Below, piece after piece: positions 35,316 to 47,040 of a DNA stretch of 64,000 nucleotides; positions within the stretch are counted from its first letter, which is position 1; every line of letters starts with the position of its first letter. The notes beneath the pieces are model-generated. The model worked only from the letters and a program-made list of their open reading frames with translations. It was not told where the DNA came from and made no database searches. The stretch lies in assembly GCA_047967505.1 (NCBI GenBank), contig CM106541.1, one strand, 5' to 3'. Source of the DNA: Dipteris shenzhenensis (Eukaryota; Polypodiophyta; Polypodiopsida; Gleicheniales). Both the position numbers and the translations under genes were made by a program.

Positions 35316-35600
35316 GTGGATGACTCTAACCCAAAAGCTATACCTTGGATGGTTCAAGATGAAGAACTAGTGATACACTGGGAGGGATTTGATTCCAACT
35401 CTACTCATTGTGTAGTGATCGAGCTACTGGCTACATCGGAGGTAATTAAAAGGGTGACATTCTTCCAAGGGTGGGATGATCCACAAGCTTGGGGTGAGAT
35501 TTTTTGCATCTACTTATTAATTCCTGTGGATAAGATCGTCTTGAATGAGTTTTTCTCTACCTCACTACAAAGGTTTCTAGGGCTTGACTATGGTTGGTAA
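35316..35600 (+). CDS. Unrecognised 94-codon ORF
   Basis: An ATG-started frame with ordinary composition and several tryptophans (PWMVQDEELVIHWEGFD, FFQGWDDPQAWGEIF). No family recognised. It lies between the satellite-like array and the RNase H ORF on the same strand, so it could be the first part of the same leader ORF in another phase. Confidence 0.3.
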   Translation: MDDSNPKAIPWMVQDEELVIHWEGFDSNSTHCVVIELLATSEVIKRVTFFQGWDDPQAWGEIFCIYLLIPVDKIVLNEFFSTSLQRFLGLDYGW

Positions 35601-35713
35601 TGTTTTGACCAAGGAATCCCTTTGTACCTAATCAACCATTTGCACCACATTTTGAGCTTCATGTTGTAATTTTTTGTGGTTGAAAAATAAACTATCAACA
35701 AAGGATAGTAAGT

Positions 35714-36286
35714 TTGTTTGGTGCTGAACGTCTTGCTCAAGTATTGAATTCTCCCCACCTTCTCCTTCTACCTATCTTGGACTACCGAGAAACCTGGGAT
35801 GTCCGGATTTGTCTTGGTGGAATGACATCTTGGATCCTTCAATTTGACGAAGCATACAAACCTTCGACCAAGGTTGTTGGTGTGGGTGTGAAGCTCACTT
35901 CACCGGGGGGTGAGGTGTATTATTATAGCAAGTCTGCACCTGCAAGTACTTGCAACCAAGTTGAGTACTCGACACTCATTTTTGGGCTACAAAGGGCGCA
36001 AGAACATCACATCAAGCAACTTAAGGTGGGAGGAGATTCTTAACTCGTGTGTGAACAAGTTAGTGGAAGGTGGAAGGTGTGGAGCGAAGGATTGGTTCCA
36101 CGACATCAACAAGCATTGGAGCTTTGCAAACAATTTGAAGAGGTAAAAATTCAGTATATCCCTCGAGCTCAAAATTTAGTTGCTGATTTCTTGGCACGTG
36201 AAGCTTGTACTTCAATCACACATGAAATGAGTAGAAGCACTGCCCCAACAAAGCCGCAAGCCATGAATGAGGGTGATCATTTGTAA
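35714..36286 (+). pseudogene. Plant-type RNase H domain ORF upstream of Gypsy-C gag
   Basis: One phase runs through WILQFDEAYKPS, GVGVKLTSPGGEVYYYS, NQVEYSTLIFGLQRAQ, GGDS, a TAA at 36041-36043, then LVCEQVSGRWK and QYIPRAQNLVADFLARE. This is the RNase H1-like fold (RVT_3 type) with all four acidic positions: FD, VEY, GDS and AD. It resembles the extra RNase H of Tat-lineage gypsy elements more than the gypsy-type RNase H at 45490-45940. A cysteine-rich stretch follows in another phase. It may be a leader ORF of Gypsy-C or the remnant of another element. Confidence 0.7.
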
Positions 36287-36803
36287 GGAATGCAAAAGTT
36301 GTGGTCATCATGAAACCAAGTGTTGTGCATATTTGATACGAGTTTACCGTCTTCAAAACATCATCAAAAAGGTCCTTAAGGACATTGTTCAAAAGAAGGA
36401 TGCCAAACTGCACACCCCTTGAAGAAATAGCATGGCGACTATAAGAACTGGAAGAAGCTAAAGGTGATGTGCAAGCCCTCCAACTATTGACATTTGTCAT
36501 GGCATTCTTGTTTGCCTTGATGAACAACCTCATGCAGCGCCATGTCTCTAACCCTCGCTCGTAAAGATGGATACAATATCATGCCTCGACCAATAAGTGT
36601 TGGTCCTTTTAAGATTGTCTATGAGCTATTCTATGCTAAAGATTCTTCCCATATAGCATTTCACAATACACCGGTCACACCCTACCCAGCCTATGTGTGC
36701 TTTGTTGATGTATCTTCACCTGATTTTCACTTCAAGCTACCTCTTTCCATTGTTTGCCAATAGATAAGCCTCATTTCACCTCTCTCTTTTCCATTTTCCA
36801 AGC
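36287..36803 (+). other. Coding-like linker between RNase H ORF and gag
   Basis: Frames with coding character but several stops: CKECKSCGHHETKCC (possible zinc-binding cluster, 36290-36335), a charged helix, a hydrophobic LLTFVMAFLFALM stretch, then 36542-36763 (73 codons, SVGPFKIVYELFYAKD). No family recognised. Confidence 0.4.
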
Positions 36804-37686
36804 ATGGTTGAAATTCCTGTGTTCTATGGTTGGGTTGAAGAAAATCCAAATAAGTATCTTGTGGCCTTCAAGCGCTATTGTGTTTCTCTCAACTTTCTTA
36901 CTGAAGATAGATGGTTGTTAGTTCTTCCCACATTTCTAGAGGGTTTGGCTCAAGTGTGGTATGAGAAGTACGCCAAGGACGTTCGCCAAAGTTGGCTGAG
37001 GTTGACAGTAGCTATGATCGAGTATTTCAGCAAAGAAGAGGAGTCGAAGAATGTGTATCTACAGGTGGCAAACCTGAAGCAGTCAAAAGGTGAGACATCG
37101 CGTTGATATGTAGATCGAGTGGTCATGCTCCTAGACTATTTAATTGCCACACAGGAGGACAACGTCAGGTTTTGAGCTGGAATGACTCAGCATGTGCTGG
37201 GCTACCTTATAGCAAGAGCAAGTGATGAATTCCACCTCAAGCTTAAATGGGAGAATCCAGATACCATGGTGCTAGCACACAAGATTGCTCAAAAGTTTGA
37301 TAAAGTTCAGTCTGACCCCGCTTCAAAGAAGATGGTTGTCCCTTCGTGACCCCCTCAATTCTTGCAACAACACCTGGGGGTTCCAACTCAAGCGCATACC
37401 CCCCCCCCCCCCATCAGGGATGTATCCACCGCCTCCACCTGAAATGTATGGTACTCCCTTAGATACTTACCCTTAACAAGGTGTATATCCTCACCCTCTA
37501 CCTAGAAGATTTCCCCAACCCCGCCCACGAGCCCCCCTCCTTCCTACTTCCCCAGTGCCTCCTACTAAAGAACCCTGAGTCAATGACCTAGCCAAGGCCC
37601 TGAATGATCTTCAGCTTGAGATGGTGGGCATCAGAAATCAAGCCAATCGCCCTCCAAGAGAACATGCCAATGTTGTATGCTACAAG
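36804..37686 (+). pseudogene. Gypsy-C gag, N-terminal part
   Basis: The 100-codon frame MVEIPVFYGWVEENPN... with FLEGLAQVWYEKYA is a retrotransposon gag domain. It continues past TGA codons (37105, near 37174 and 37347) into a proline-rich tract (PPPPPEMYG) and a KALNDLQLEMVGIRNQAN block. The last matches Gypsy-B gag at 58400-58480. It ends at the first half of the CCHC knuckle (VVCYK), where Copia-3 inserted. Confidence 0.8.
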
Positions 37687-37854
37687 TGAGAGTGCTCTCA
37701 ACAGAAGCAAGAACGGAAGAGGGAGAGAGAAATAGAGAGCCACACAAGTTTTGGTGGATGCAGAACCACCCTAATGTTCTTTTTCATTCATTTATATATG
37801 TGTTTGAGTATTGTACATAACCGGGGTAAAGGCACAGTGACTTTTACCCCCAAA
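37687..37854 (-). repeat. 3' LTR of Copia-3
   Basis: 168 bp from TGAGAGTGCTCTCAAC to TTACCCCCAAA. The first 16 bases are nearly palindromic. A polypurine tract on the complement (TTTAAGTGGGAGG) adjoins it at 37855-37870. Confidence 0.88.
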
Positions 37855-37907
37855 ACCTCCCACTTAAAGGACAATGTGCCTTTAAGGGAGAACAACTAGT
37901 GAGCATA

Positions 37908-39550
37908 CTATCCAATGCCCATCAATACACGACAATACTCAAACCGTTGACTAGGTAGACTCTTTGTCAGCATATCTGCAGGGTTATCATCTATATGAAC
38001 CTTGACAAGCTCTATGCGCTTGTCCTCAAGTACCTCCCTGATGAAATGGTACCTGACCTCAATGTGTTTGGTCTTTTCATGAAAGACCGGATTTCGTGCT
38101 AGCTGAATAGCACTCATGGAATCACTATGCAATGTTGGTACACTTGTATGAATCCCCAAATCTCCCACTAGCTGATCAAGCCATATAGCCTCCTTGCAAC
38201 CGTCTATGGCTGCAACATACTCAACCTCTGTGGTAGACAAAGCAACACACTTCTGTGCGCGAGACATCCACGACACTGCACCACTTGCAAAGGTGAACAC
38301 ATAACTAGAAGTGGATCTCCTACTATCCACATGCCCTCCTGCATAGTCTGAATCTGTGTACCCAAGTACATGCATGTCTCCTTTACCAAAGCAGATGCAC
38401 ATCTCCTTGGTACCCTTCATGTACCTCATGATGCACTTAACTGCCTCCCAATGCCTCTTTCCTGGATTAGCCATATACCGGCTAACAACTCCCACTGCAA
38501 ATGCAATGTCTGGTCTAGTAGCTATCATAGCATATATAAGACTCCCAACCGCTAATGCATAAGGAACCTTGGCCATCATGGCCCTCTCCTCATCTAATTT
38601 GGGACTATCTGTATGACTCAGTTTCACATATGGAGGCAATGGATTACTCACTGCCTTCCCCCCTCCATATTGAAACGCTACAATACTTTTGTAACATACT
38701 CCCTCTGTGAAAGCCAAAGGAGTTTCCTACTCCGATCATGCGTGATGCGCATACCAAGAATATGACCTGCAAGTCCCAAATCCTTCATATCAAAGGCCTC
38801 ATGCAACTTGGCCTTTAATGCATCTAGCTCATAAGTATTCTTGCTAGCCAATAGCATATCATCCACATATAGTGCCAGGATTATTAGGCTATTATCCTTA
38901 GCCCTTTTAGTATAGAGGCAGTGATCAATTTCACTCCTAAAACCCGGGGACCGAATGAAAGCATCAAACTTCTGATACCATTCTCTAGGTGCTTGCTTAA
39001 GACCATAGAGACTCTTCTTCAGCTTGCAAACTAAATGTTCTTTGCCCTTTTCTTCAAAGCCTTCCGGCTGCACCATGTAAATTTCCTCATGCAAATCCCC
39101 ATGCAAGAAAGCTATCTTGACATCCATCTGCATAAGCTCCATATCCTCTGCTGCCACTAGTCCAAGCATGCATCTAAGTGTGGTCATCTTCACAACCAGA
39201 GAGAATATCTCATCAAATTCCACACCCTTCTCTTGCTTGAACACTTTAGTGACCAAACGGGCCTTGTACCTAGGCACATCATCACCTGTGACCATCTTGT
39301 AGACCCATTTACATGGCAATGCTTTCTTTCCATGTGGCAAAGAAACCAAGTCCCAAGTCTTATTCTTCATAAGTGAACTCATCTCTGATTGCTCTGATTG
39401 CATAGCATACTCCCACTTGCATTGATCCTCGTGCATCATAGCCTCTCTGTAGCAAGAAGGCTCCCCGCAATCAGTAAGCATCACATAGTCTACCCCTGAA
39501 ACAAACCTATCAAGTGGCCTAGACACTCTAGATGATCTTCTCAAGGGCAT
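37908..39550 (-). pseudogene. Copia-3 reverse transcriptase and RNase H
   Basis: Two overlapping frames (38678-39550, 37908-38717). The first holds WDLVSLPHGKKALPCKWVYK, MDVKIAFLHGDLHEEIYM, KKSLYGLKQAPREWYQKF and LYVDDMLLAS (YVDD). The second holds RPDIAFAVGVVSRYMANPG, YTDSDYAGG, TEVEYVAA and DSMSAIQLARNPVFHEKTKHIE (RNase H). A frameshift near 38700 joins them. Catalytic motifs are intact; the final stop is 17 codons before the polypurine tract. Confidence 0.9.
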
Positions 39551-39559
39551 TTCAGCTTG

Positions 39560-40735
39560 CTATCCCACCTGCATGTTAGCCACATTTGGCTCATCATTTC
39601 CACTAATAGATGATCCATCATCTACCCTTGATTGTATACCTGTGGGAGTACTTGGTGGTACCATTTCTTGCACATTTGGTGCATGGACAGCTTGCTGTCT
39701 ATCAACATATGCAGGTGGATTCACATTCTGGAAAGTGATTCTCCTCATTTCCACATCCCTCATGGCTGCCTTATGCATTTCTTCTCATTGAAGACTACAT
39801 CATGGTTGCGTATGATCTTCTTTGCTTTTGGATCCCAGAGATGATAGCCCATCTCTCCACTTTCACCATAACCCAGAAAGATGCATTTCCTAGACTAGGA
39901 TCTAGCTTCTTTTGAAGCTCTTTTGGCACATGTGCATATGTCTCACACCCAAATATATGCAAATGAGAGTAAGAGGGCTTCTTGCCACTCCATGCGTCTT
40001 CAGGAATACCACCATCCAAACTCTTACTAGGTGATCTATTGATCACATGCGCTCACATGCGCTGCAGTCTTCATTGCCTCAGCCTAAAAACCACCAGAAA
40101 GACTTGCATTGGAAAGCATGCATTGCAACCTTTCTTGAATGGTACGGTTCATATTTTCTGCAATTGGATTTTGCTCTAGAGTACAAGGGGATGTGAGCTC
40201 CCTCTTAATCCCACGTGTATCATAGAAATGCTGAAAGTCATGAGAGAGATACTCTCCACCATAGTCAGTTCATAGGCATTTAAGTGTTCTACCTGACTGA
40301 TTCTCAACCAAGGCCAGCCATTTCTGAAATACTTGGAACACATCACTCTTCCGAGCTATAACATAAGCCCACACTTTCCTAGTTGCATCATCAATGAATG
40401 TCACATAGTATTCAGCCCCGCCTAATGATCGTGTAGGCATGGGACTGCATACATTTGAATGTACCAAATCAAGCTTTCTTTCCCCTTCTTTTATGGGCTG
40501 ATTTAGTCTGCTTCCCATAGAGACAGTGCTCACAAAATTCAAAATCAGAGAAACTCAAATGCGGTACATAACCCAAACAACATGAGAGTTTCATCCCATT
40601 TTGGCTCATAGGGCCCAACCGGCAATGCCATAAAGAGGTGCTTGGCTGCTTGGTTATTGCAACAACATGATCAAATACCCCTGGTACATGTAAGGGATAC
40701 AAAGTCCCACACTTGGCACCCCTAGCCAAAAGCAT
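39560..40735 (-). pseudogene. Copia-3 integrase, broken
   Basis: GAG-pre-integrase zinc region (LWHCRLG, then FCEHCLYGKQ, 40530-40650), core with LVHSNVCSPM (first catalytic D replaced by N), YVTFIDDATRKVWAY, then a TGA just before TDYGGEYLS. A C-terminal segment HLHIFGCETYAHVPKEL (39870-39980) and a hinge follow. A TAG at about 40086-40088 replaces W in the FWAEA motif. Several further shifts make this part inactive. Confidence 0.82.
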
Positions 40736-40759
40736 AGAGCCCTTCTGAATTTTCCAACT

Positions 40760-41954
40760 CTAAAAGCCAAAAGTGGTGTGAAAACCAGCATCATCTAGCT
40801 GACCCACTGAAATAAGACTCTTGGTCAACTTAGGCACATGTCTCACATGTTTCAAAATAAATGCAGACCCATTTGCAAAAGAAAACTTTATGTCACCTGC
40901 TCCGACTATGTCACATGCATAGTCATTCCAAGATGCACACAACCTGTCTTTCCACTGTCATAAGTGGAGAACCATTCCGTATGGGGAGTAACATGGAATG
41001 AAGCACCAGAATCCAAAATCCAATCCTGGGAATATGCATCATCTGAAGTGGTAAGCAACTCTGCAGATAAACTAGACATGAAGAGAACGTCATAATTGTC
41101 ACTATCATGTGTGACTACATTGATCTCCTCGATCTTCACTTTTCCTTTGTCCTCACTTGGACTCTCTTCCTTCTTATTTGCACCCCAATTTGCATTCTTT
41201 TTCTTATCCTTTTGCTCTCTTTTCAGCTTGTAGCAATCCTTTTTCATATGGCCCTTCTTGCCATAGTGGTAACACTCAATGTTTCGTGCCCTGGATTTGC
41301 TACGAGACTTCCCTCTTTCTTGGGACTTCCCCCTGAGCTGTGATCTACCCCTTTGCACATTTAAGGCTGCATCCTACTTATTGCCATCCATAGACTTCCG
41401 TCTAATCTCCTCGGCCAACAAGCTACCCACAACATCATCAAATTTTAGTGCTCCACTAAGTGCAGAGTTACTGGCAGCTATACGTAAGGTATCCCATGAG
41501 GATGGCAATGAACATAAGAGAAATATTGCCTTAGTCTCCACATCAAAATTCTTCTTCTGAGCCTGAATTCATTCAAGTGAGAAGCAATGGAGACCCCTTC
41601 CTTCATCTGCAACTTAAACAACCTCTTCATGAGGTAAACTTTATTAGAGGCAGTTTCCTTCTCATAAGTGGCACACAGTTTCTTCCACAAATCTTCCGTA
41701 GTCTGCTCATTTACTACTGTGAAATAAACTAACTCTGCAAGATGAAGTCTGATAGTAGACTTTACTAATGCATCCAACTCATTCCAATCATCCTCAGACA
41801 TATGCGCAGGCTTAGCTTCAATACCTACCAAGGGTTTAATCTGCTTCTTTTGAATAAGCACATCCCTTATCTGTTCTTTCCACAAAGAAAAGTTTGTCCC
41901 ATCAAACTTTTTAATGTTGAAAAACTCCTTTTCAGACATGGAAGAGGATGCCAT
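40760..41954 (-). pseudogene. Copia-3 gag, zinc knuckle and protease
   Basis: Gag begins at the ATG at 41952-41954 (MASSSMSEKEFFN) with KKFDGTNFSLWKEQIRDVL, the UBN2/copia gag signature. A shift near 41560 ends the first frame. Then come the knuckle CYHYGKKGHMKKDC (second C of CCHC replaced by Y) at about 41240-41280, the protease DWILDSGASFH (DSG intact) near 41010, and VRHVPKLTKSLISVGQLDDAGF leading to integrase. Here the SVGQL glutamine is present, a useful comparison for the TAG at 60979. Confidence 0.85.
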
Positions 41955-43421
41955 GATGCAAATGAAGCAAAAATCTCAAATGTTAGTGCCTATAAGAGAG
42001 AATCACACCAAATACCAGGTGCACCCAAATGTGTATGCCACGATAGAGTGAAATATCACCAAAACTCAAAGCTCAAAGCATCAAAAGATGCATTTGACTC
42101 ATGTGCATATACTATGCATCCATATGAGCAAATCTGGCCCAAAAGAAAATGCCAACTGCAATGGCAATCCAAAATGCCAATAAGTGCCAAATGACTCAAG
42201 CATAAACACCGTCCACTAGCATATGCATCAATAATATCTCATCCAAGAGAGCATAGCACTATCAGTGCATCACCTACAATGTGTTAAATCTGTCCCTTAG
42301 CATAAATAAACATCCATGTGCAAAGCGTCCATAAAAATAGCATCCCACAAGGCAATCTGGGCCTATAAGCGCATCCAATAAGGATCGCAATGCATCCAAA
42401 TGGCCTATAAATCATCCACTACAACCCAATGCACACCACAAATAAGGGCACATGGCTCAAATTGCAACCAGAGTGATCTGCATAAGGTATGCTCAAGAAA
42501 TTATGGTCCTATGGTAATGACCGCTACTGAAAATAGAACCTGAGATGCCTCAAAACATGGGCGCCATTGCATAATCAAACTCAGCAAGAAAATCTACAAA
42601 TACCTCTCTTTTGCCAGAACTCCAAAATCCCAACCGATGAGTGAGAAATGGGAGTCAACACTTATCCACTGCCATGTGGCATAAATCTAAGGTTTCAAAA
42701 CCTTAGAATGAAAAATGCATAACAGAGAGACGAAATCGAATACACAGAGATCTAGAACTCTGAAAATACTCCACCGAGTCGTGTAAGAACTGACAGGTAG
42801 GGGTTTTTGGGTGTCTGGAACGTAATGGGACAGACAGTTTTGGAAACCGTGGTCTCAATCACTAGGTCCAACACACGGACTAAAAAAAGTTTTTGGAAAT
42901 AGAGCTGTTTGTAAACTCCACCGGAGTACGAATGATGAGCAACATAGAAGTTTTAGGACCTCCTGAGTCCACCGAAACTGATAGATCTACAAATGGTTGC
43001 TCCAAACTTGAGTTCTAACACCCGGGCAGAAAAACACAGAAACTAACACAGTGAGTCAGAAATCCAATGAAAATGATCCCAGATTCAAGAATGAAGGTGT
43101 TTCCAAGCTCTTGAAGTGAAGTGGACACCAAAAGCAAGTAATAGTTGCCTCTACAAGTCAATACACAGTCTCTGTTGTCGAACAGAATAGGGAAAAGCTT
43201 TAAAAACGACTTTTTCTTTGAAAACACTTAACAGGCTCTCAAAACCACTTCGCAAAGCCAAAGTGACTTTTCCAAAGGTTCCTCCAAGGTCTTTGCATAC
43301 TCTGATGCAAGTAAAGTCACCCACAAAGCTTCTCACAGAGCTTCTCCTTCCTCCCATAGAGCTGCTGAGCTTCCAGGCATTCACGCATGCTTAGCTAGAT
43401 CATCTGAGCTCTGATACCAGT
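41955..43421 (-). other. Copia-3 leader and primer-binding site
   Basis: 1.45 kb of untranslated sequence. The primer-binding site (complement TGGTATCAGAGCTC, 43407-43420) lies next to the 5' LTR. An unusually long leader for so compact an element; nothing coding recognised. Confidence 0.75.
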
Positions 43422-43592
43422 TGAGAGTGCTCTCAACGAAAGAAAGAACGGAAGAGGGTGAGAGAGAAATAGACAGCCACACAAGTTTTGGTGGGTGTAG
43501 AACCACCCTAATCTTCTTTTTCATTCATTTATATATGTGTTTGAGTATTGTACATAACCAGGGTAAAGGCACAGTGACCTTTAACCCCCACA
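43422..43592 (-). repeat. 5' LTR of Copia-3
   Basis: 171 bp from TGAGAGTGCTCTCAACG to TTAACCCCCACA. Same structure as 37687-37854 with about ten differences and a 2-base indel. Confidence 0.88.
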
Positions 43593-46447
43593 ACGAGTGC
43601 CATTAGAAGGGTCATTATTGCATTGAATGTCCCAATATTCCAAGGGTGAATCTTCTAGGTGAATCAGGCACCGAGGATTTTGATGTAGAGGTCCTTGACC
43701 TCGGGAAGAGAAGTCATACCACCTTGGACCCCTCTCCAAACCGTGGACCGGGCCACCCCAAGAAGAAGGTGTCCTTCTCAGAGCCCTCAGATGTTGAGAT
43801 GGCAAACCCACCAACAAACAAGACTAAAAGATCTTGCAGGAGTAAGTGGTCACCCTCGGATTTTCCTATCGGCTCAAGGCAAGAAGACTATTTGGTCATT
43901 TAGGACCTTGCTCATTGGTCTTTGAGCATCACGCTTCGTCAACTAATAGCATTAAGCCCTAAGGTGCGATGTGAGTTGTAGCAAGGCTCTCAACAGGGAG
44001 GAGCAAGAAAAAGGGAAAGGTACGAGAGATTTCTTCTATCTCTGAAGAAGTTGATCGACACCCGCATACAGTAGATGTCATCATAGATAATTGCCATATC
44101 AAAAGTATGTGTGTTGATGGGGGAGCTGCATGTAATATCATGGTGCCCTGCATCATGAAGAAGTTGAATTTGAAATGCACAAGGCATTCCTCCACTCGAA
44201 TCAAGGTAGCAGATGGTCAACGACTTGCCACCCTGGGGGTCATTGAGGATTTGCCTATCACTATCAATGGGTTGACCACCACCATCAATTTTTATGTAGT
44301 TGACATTGAAGATATAGGCAAGAGTTACCCGGCCATTCTCGAGAGACGGTGGTTGAGAAAGAGTGATGCAATCAGCTATTGGAAGACAGGACACATGTCT
44401 TTTGGTGCTTCAAAGGAGAAGATCCCAGTGGAACCAGGTGCCACTGAACTAGAAGAAGAGCAAGACAGTGATACCCTCTCATCCTTGATGTCTGAATCAT
44501 GGAAGATTCAGAGGGAGGGAGGAGTTCTCATGAGGGGGGTATCTCCAACCGTACCACTCGTAGAAAAGGTAATAGCTAGTCCTCAATAGCTTGAATCTAT
44601 GCTTTCCCCAGACCTCACTTCGAGTGAGAAAAATGAGTTCCTAGAAATGTTCAAAGGTTTCCATGACCTCTTTGCAACTAGCTACCACCACCTTCACCAT
44701 GTGACTGCCATAGAACACAAGATAGAGTTGAAGCCTTATGCTAAGCCAGTGGCTCAGAAGGATCAAGAATTAGGGCCCTTATAGATCGACGCTTTGCGGT
44801 CAGAGTTGCAGAAGCTTGTAGAAGCTGGGTTTATTGTTCCAGTCCACAATACTGAATGGGTTTCACCAGTGGTAGTCACCCCAAAGAAAAACAAGTGGCG
44901 GGTTTGCATCGATTATAAGAAACTCAATGTGGCCACCAAGAGGGTCCATCATCCTCTACCCTTTTAAGACCTCATTCTTGATAAGGTAAGTGGTCATGAG
45001 ATGTATACTTTCTATGATGGTTACTACCAGTTTTATCAAATTAGAATTGTTGAGGAGAATGTGCTTAAAACCACATTTGCCTTGGGGGACATTTGCATTC
45101 AAAGTAATGCCATTTGGCCTCACCAATGCTCCTGCTACCTTTCAAAGATTTATGAAGATGGTGTTTGCTCCTTATTTGGGGGTTTTCTTGGAGGTTTTTT
45201 TAGATGATTTTTGTATATTCTCAGCACATAAGGAGCACATCATGAAGGTTAGGTTGGCCTTCCAAAGGGTCAATGATGCAAATGGCAGCCTCAACCTTGA
45301 TAGATGCACCATTGGAGCCACTCAAGGGAGGTTACTGGGGCATATTGTCTCATCCGAGGGCATCAAGCCTGACCCTGAGAAGGTAGAAGCTATCCTCAAG
45401 CTCTCCTCGCCAACAACCAAACGTTAGGTACACTCATTTGTTAATCTAGCAGGATATTATTGCTGCTTCATTGATCAATATGCTGCTTTGAAGCAACCCA
45501 TGACTACGCTATTAAAAGATGGGGTTGATTTCTCTTGGGATGAGGATTGTGATCATGGGTTTGTACAAATCAAGAGTGCTCTGTGGCTTCAGAACCCATT
45601 CTATGCAATCCTGATTGGTCAAAGACTTTCTATGTCAATCCTAGGTTTGGTGAGCATACTTTGGCGAGTATTCTTCTCCAACAAGGGGAGGATTGGTTCA
45701 TATATCCCATTAGATTTGCTTCTTGACAATTGCTCAAAATTGAACGACGCTACTCTGAGGCTGACAAGCATGCCTTGTCTTTGGTGTTTTACATTGAGAA
45801 ATTTAAGCATTATGTGGCTGGAAAGTCCTTCATTATAATCTCTAGCAATGGTCTTGTAAAGCAGGCCCTTCAATCACCAAATCCCATGGGTCGGTTGGCC
45901 AAATGGTTGGCAGTTTTACAAGAATATGATTTTTCTTCAAAATTGTAAAAGGGGGTTGTTCCAACTTGAAGAATGCTTTGATTGATTTAGAGGAGTGCCT
46001 CGATATAAACCTTGTAGCGGCCATAGAAGTTGAGAATCCATGGTATGGTGGTATCTATAGGTTTCTGACCACTTTCTCCTTTCCTCCAAAACGTACTACC
46101 TATGAGAGCCGTAGAGATAGTAGGTGCTACACTCTCTTTGATGGGGTGTTGTACCGTCAAGGCATGGATGGGGTACTAAGATGTGCCATTAATGCAAATG
46201 AAGTACCTAAGGTATTGAAGCATTATCATGATGGATTTTGTGGAGGCCACTATGCCAGTGACTATACAGCTAAAGAAGATTTTACATGTTGGGTGCTATT
46301 GGCCAACCTTGTTCAAGGATATCACTATGTATTGCAAAACTTGTGAACCATGCCAATTCTTTGGTAGGAATGATTTGTTTCCTAGGCATCATCCAGTGAT
46401 GTCCATCCATCCATTTTAAAAGTGGGGAATAGATTTTGTCGAGCCTA
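43593..46447 (+). pseudogene. Gypsy-C gag knuckle, protease, reverse transcriptase, RNase H, integrase start
   Basis: After the target duplication the knuckle resumes (TAG at 43604-43606 where Gypsy-B has CAA). The protease is VDGGAACNIM (DGG where DSG is usual, near 44113). Linker TAGs lie at 44587 and 44782. Reverse transcriptase runs over 44800-45430: VVTPKKNKWRVCIDYKKLN, a TAA at 44965, MPFGLTNAPATFQRF, and FLDDFCIF (xxDD intact). A TAG at 45425 precedes the tether. RNase H covers 45490-45940; N replaces the first catalytic D in FYVN. Integrase HHCC (YCKTCEPCQFF) and KWGIDFV end at 46447. Every listed stop has a sense codon in Gypsy-B except 44782, which is TAG in both. Confidence 0.88.
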
Positions 46448-47040
46448 CGGAATTCCCTCATCCATGGATCTTCATCATCCATGTTTTCCCACTGGGGAGG
46501 TCTGGCATAGGCAGAGGAACCTGGATTAGCAAAAGTGGTTTTCGTCCCGGTCTAGGGTTCGGGAGTTGGCTGCTGCTGGCCTTCCCTCCCTGCTGACATA
46601 CTGGTAAAGAGATTCTCCATGCCAGCCGACTCTGTTCATCCTAAGCAGCTGAACATGTTGGAGAACATACCTCTAAGCCTCATTGCAACCGAAGGTGCAA
46701 GAGAGTTGGGAGAGGCTACACTTGAAAATGGAGCTTCCGAGGCACTTGGACCCAAGGGGTCTTGCATTACTTCTTCCAGACTCTCTGTTTCATCAAAACT
46801 AGATAGAGTTTTTGGTCAGGGACCTACTAACAAGTGGAGGCTCGGGATTGAGCTTTTGGATTCCTAGCTAGGATGGAGGGTGGGTTGAGCGTAGCTCAAA
46901 GTGCTTTCTTCTGGCATGGGATCCCTTGGCAAAATACTTTTGGACCTCAAGTGCATGTGGGATGCCTTTGGATGGGCACACTTAGGCTGAAATGAGGTTC
47001 TGTAATTTTCATTTAATTCTTTGGCTACCCCAGAGGTATC
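46448..47040 (+). other. Unassigned DNA with an 82-codon frame
   Basis: Sequence unlike Gypsy-B starts at 46448. A frame at 46619-46867 (MPADSVHPKQLNMLENIP) has coding-like composition but no recognised family and may be chance or a gene fragment. Confidence 0.35.

Larger units (their letters stand above)
37687..43592 (-). mobile_element. Copia-3, complete nested copia element
   Basis: Two LTRs, a primer-binding site, a polypurine tract, gag and all pol domains on the minus strand. A 5-bp target duplication flanks it: ACGAG at 43593-43597 and ACAAG at 37682-37686, one mismatch. The joined flanks rebuild the Gypsy knuckle reading seen in Gypsy-B, which confirms the site. By eye the LTRs differ at about ten positions in 168-171 bp, so the insertion is not recent. 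Confidence 0.92.
36804..46447 (+). mobile_element. Gypsy-C, Ty3/gypsy body split by Copia-3
   Basis: Gag (36804-37686), then the Copia-3 insertion, then gag knuckle, protease, reverse transcriptase, RNase H and the start of integrase (43593-46447). Nucleotide similarity with Gypsy-B on the opposite strand is high enough to align codon by codon. The integrase breaks off at 46447, and no Gypsy-A/B-type LTR was found on either side. Confidence 0.85.
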
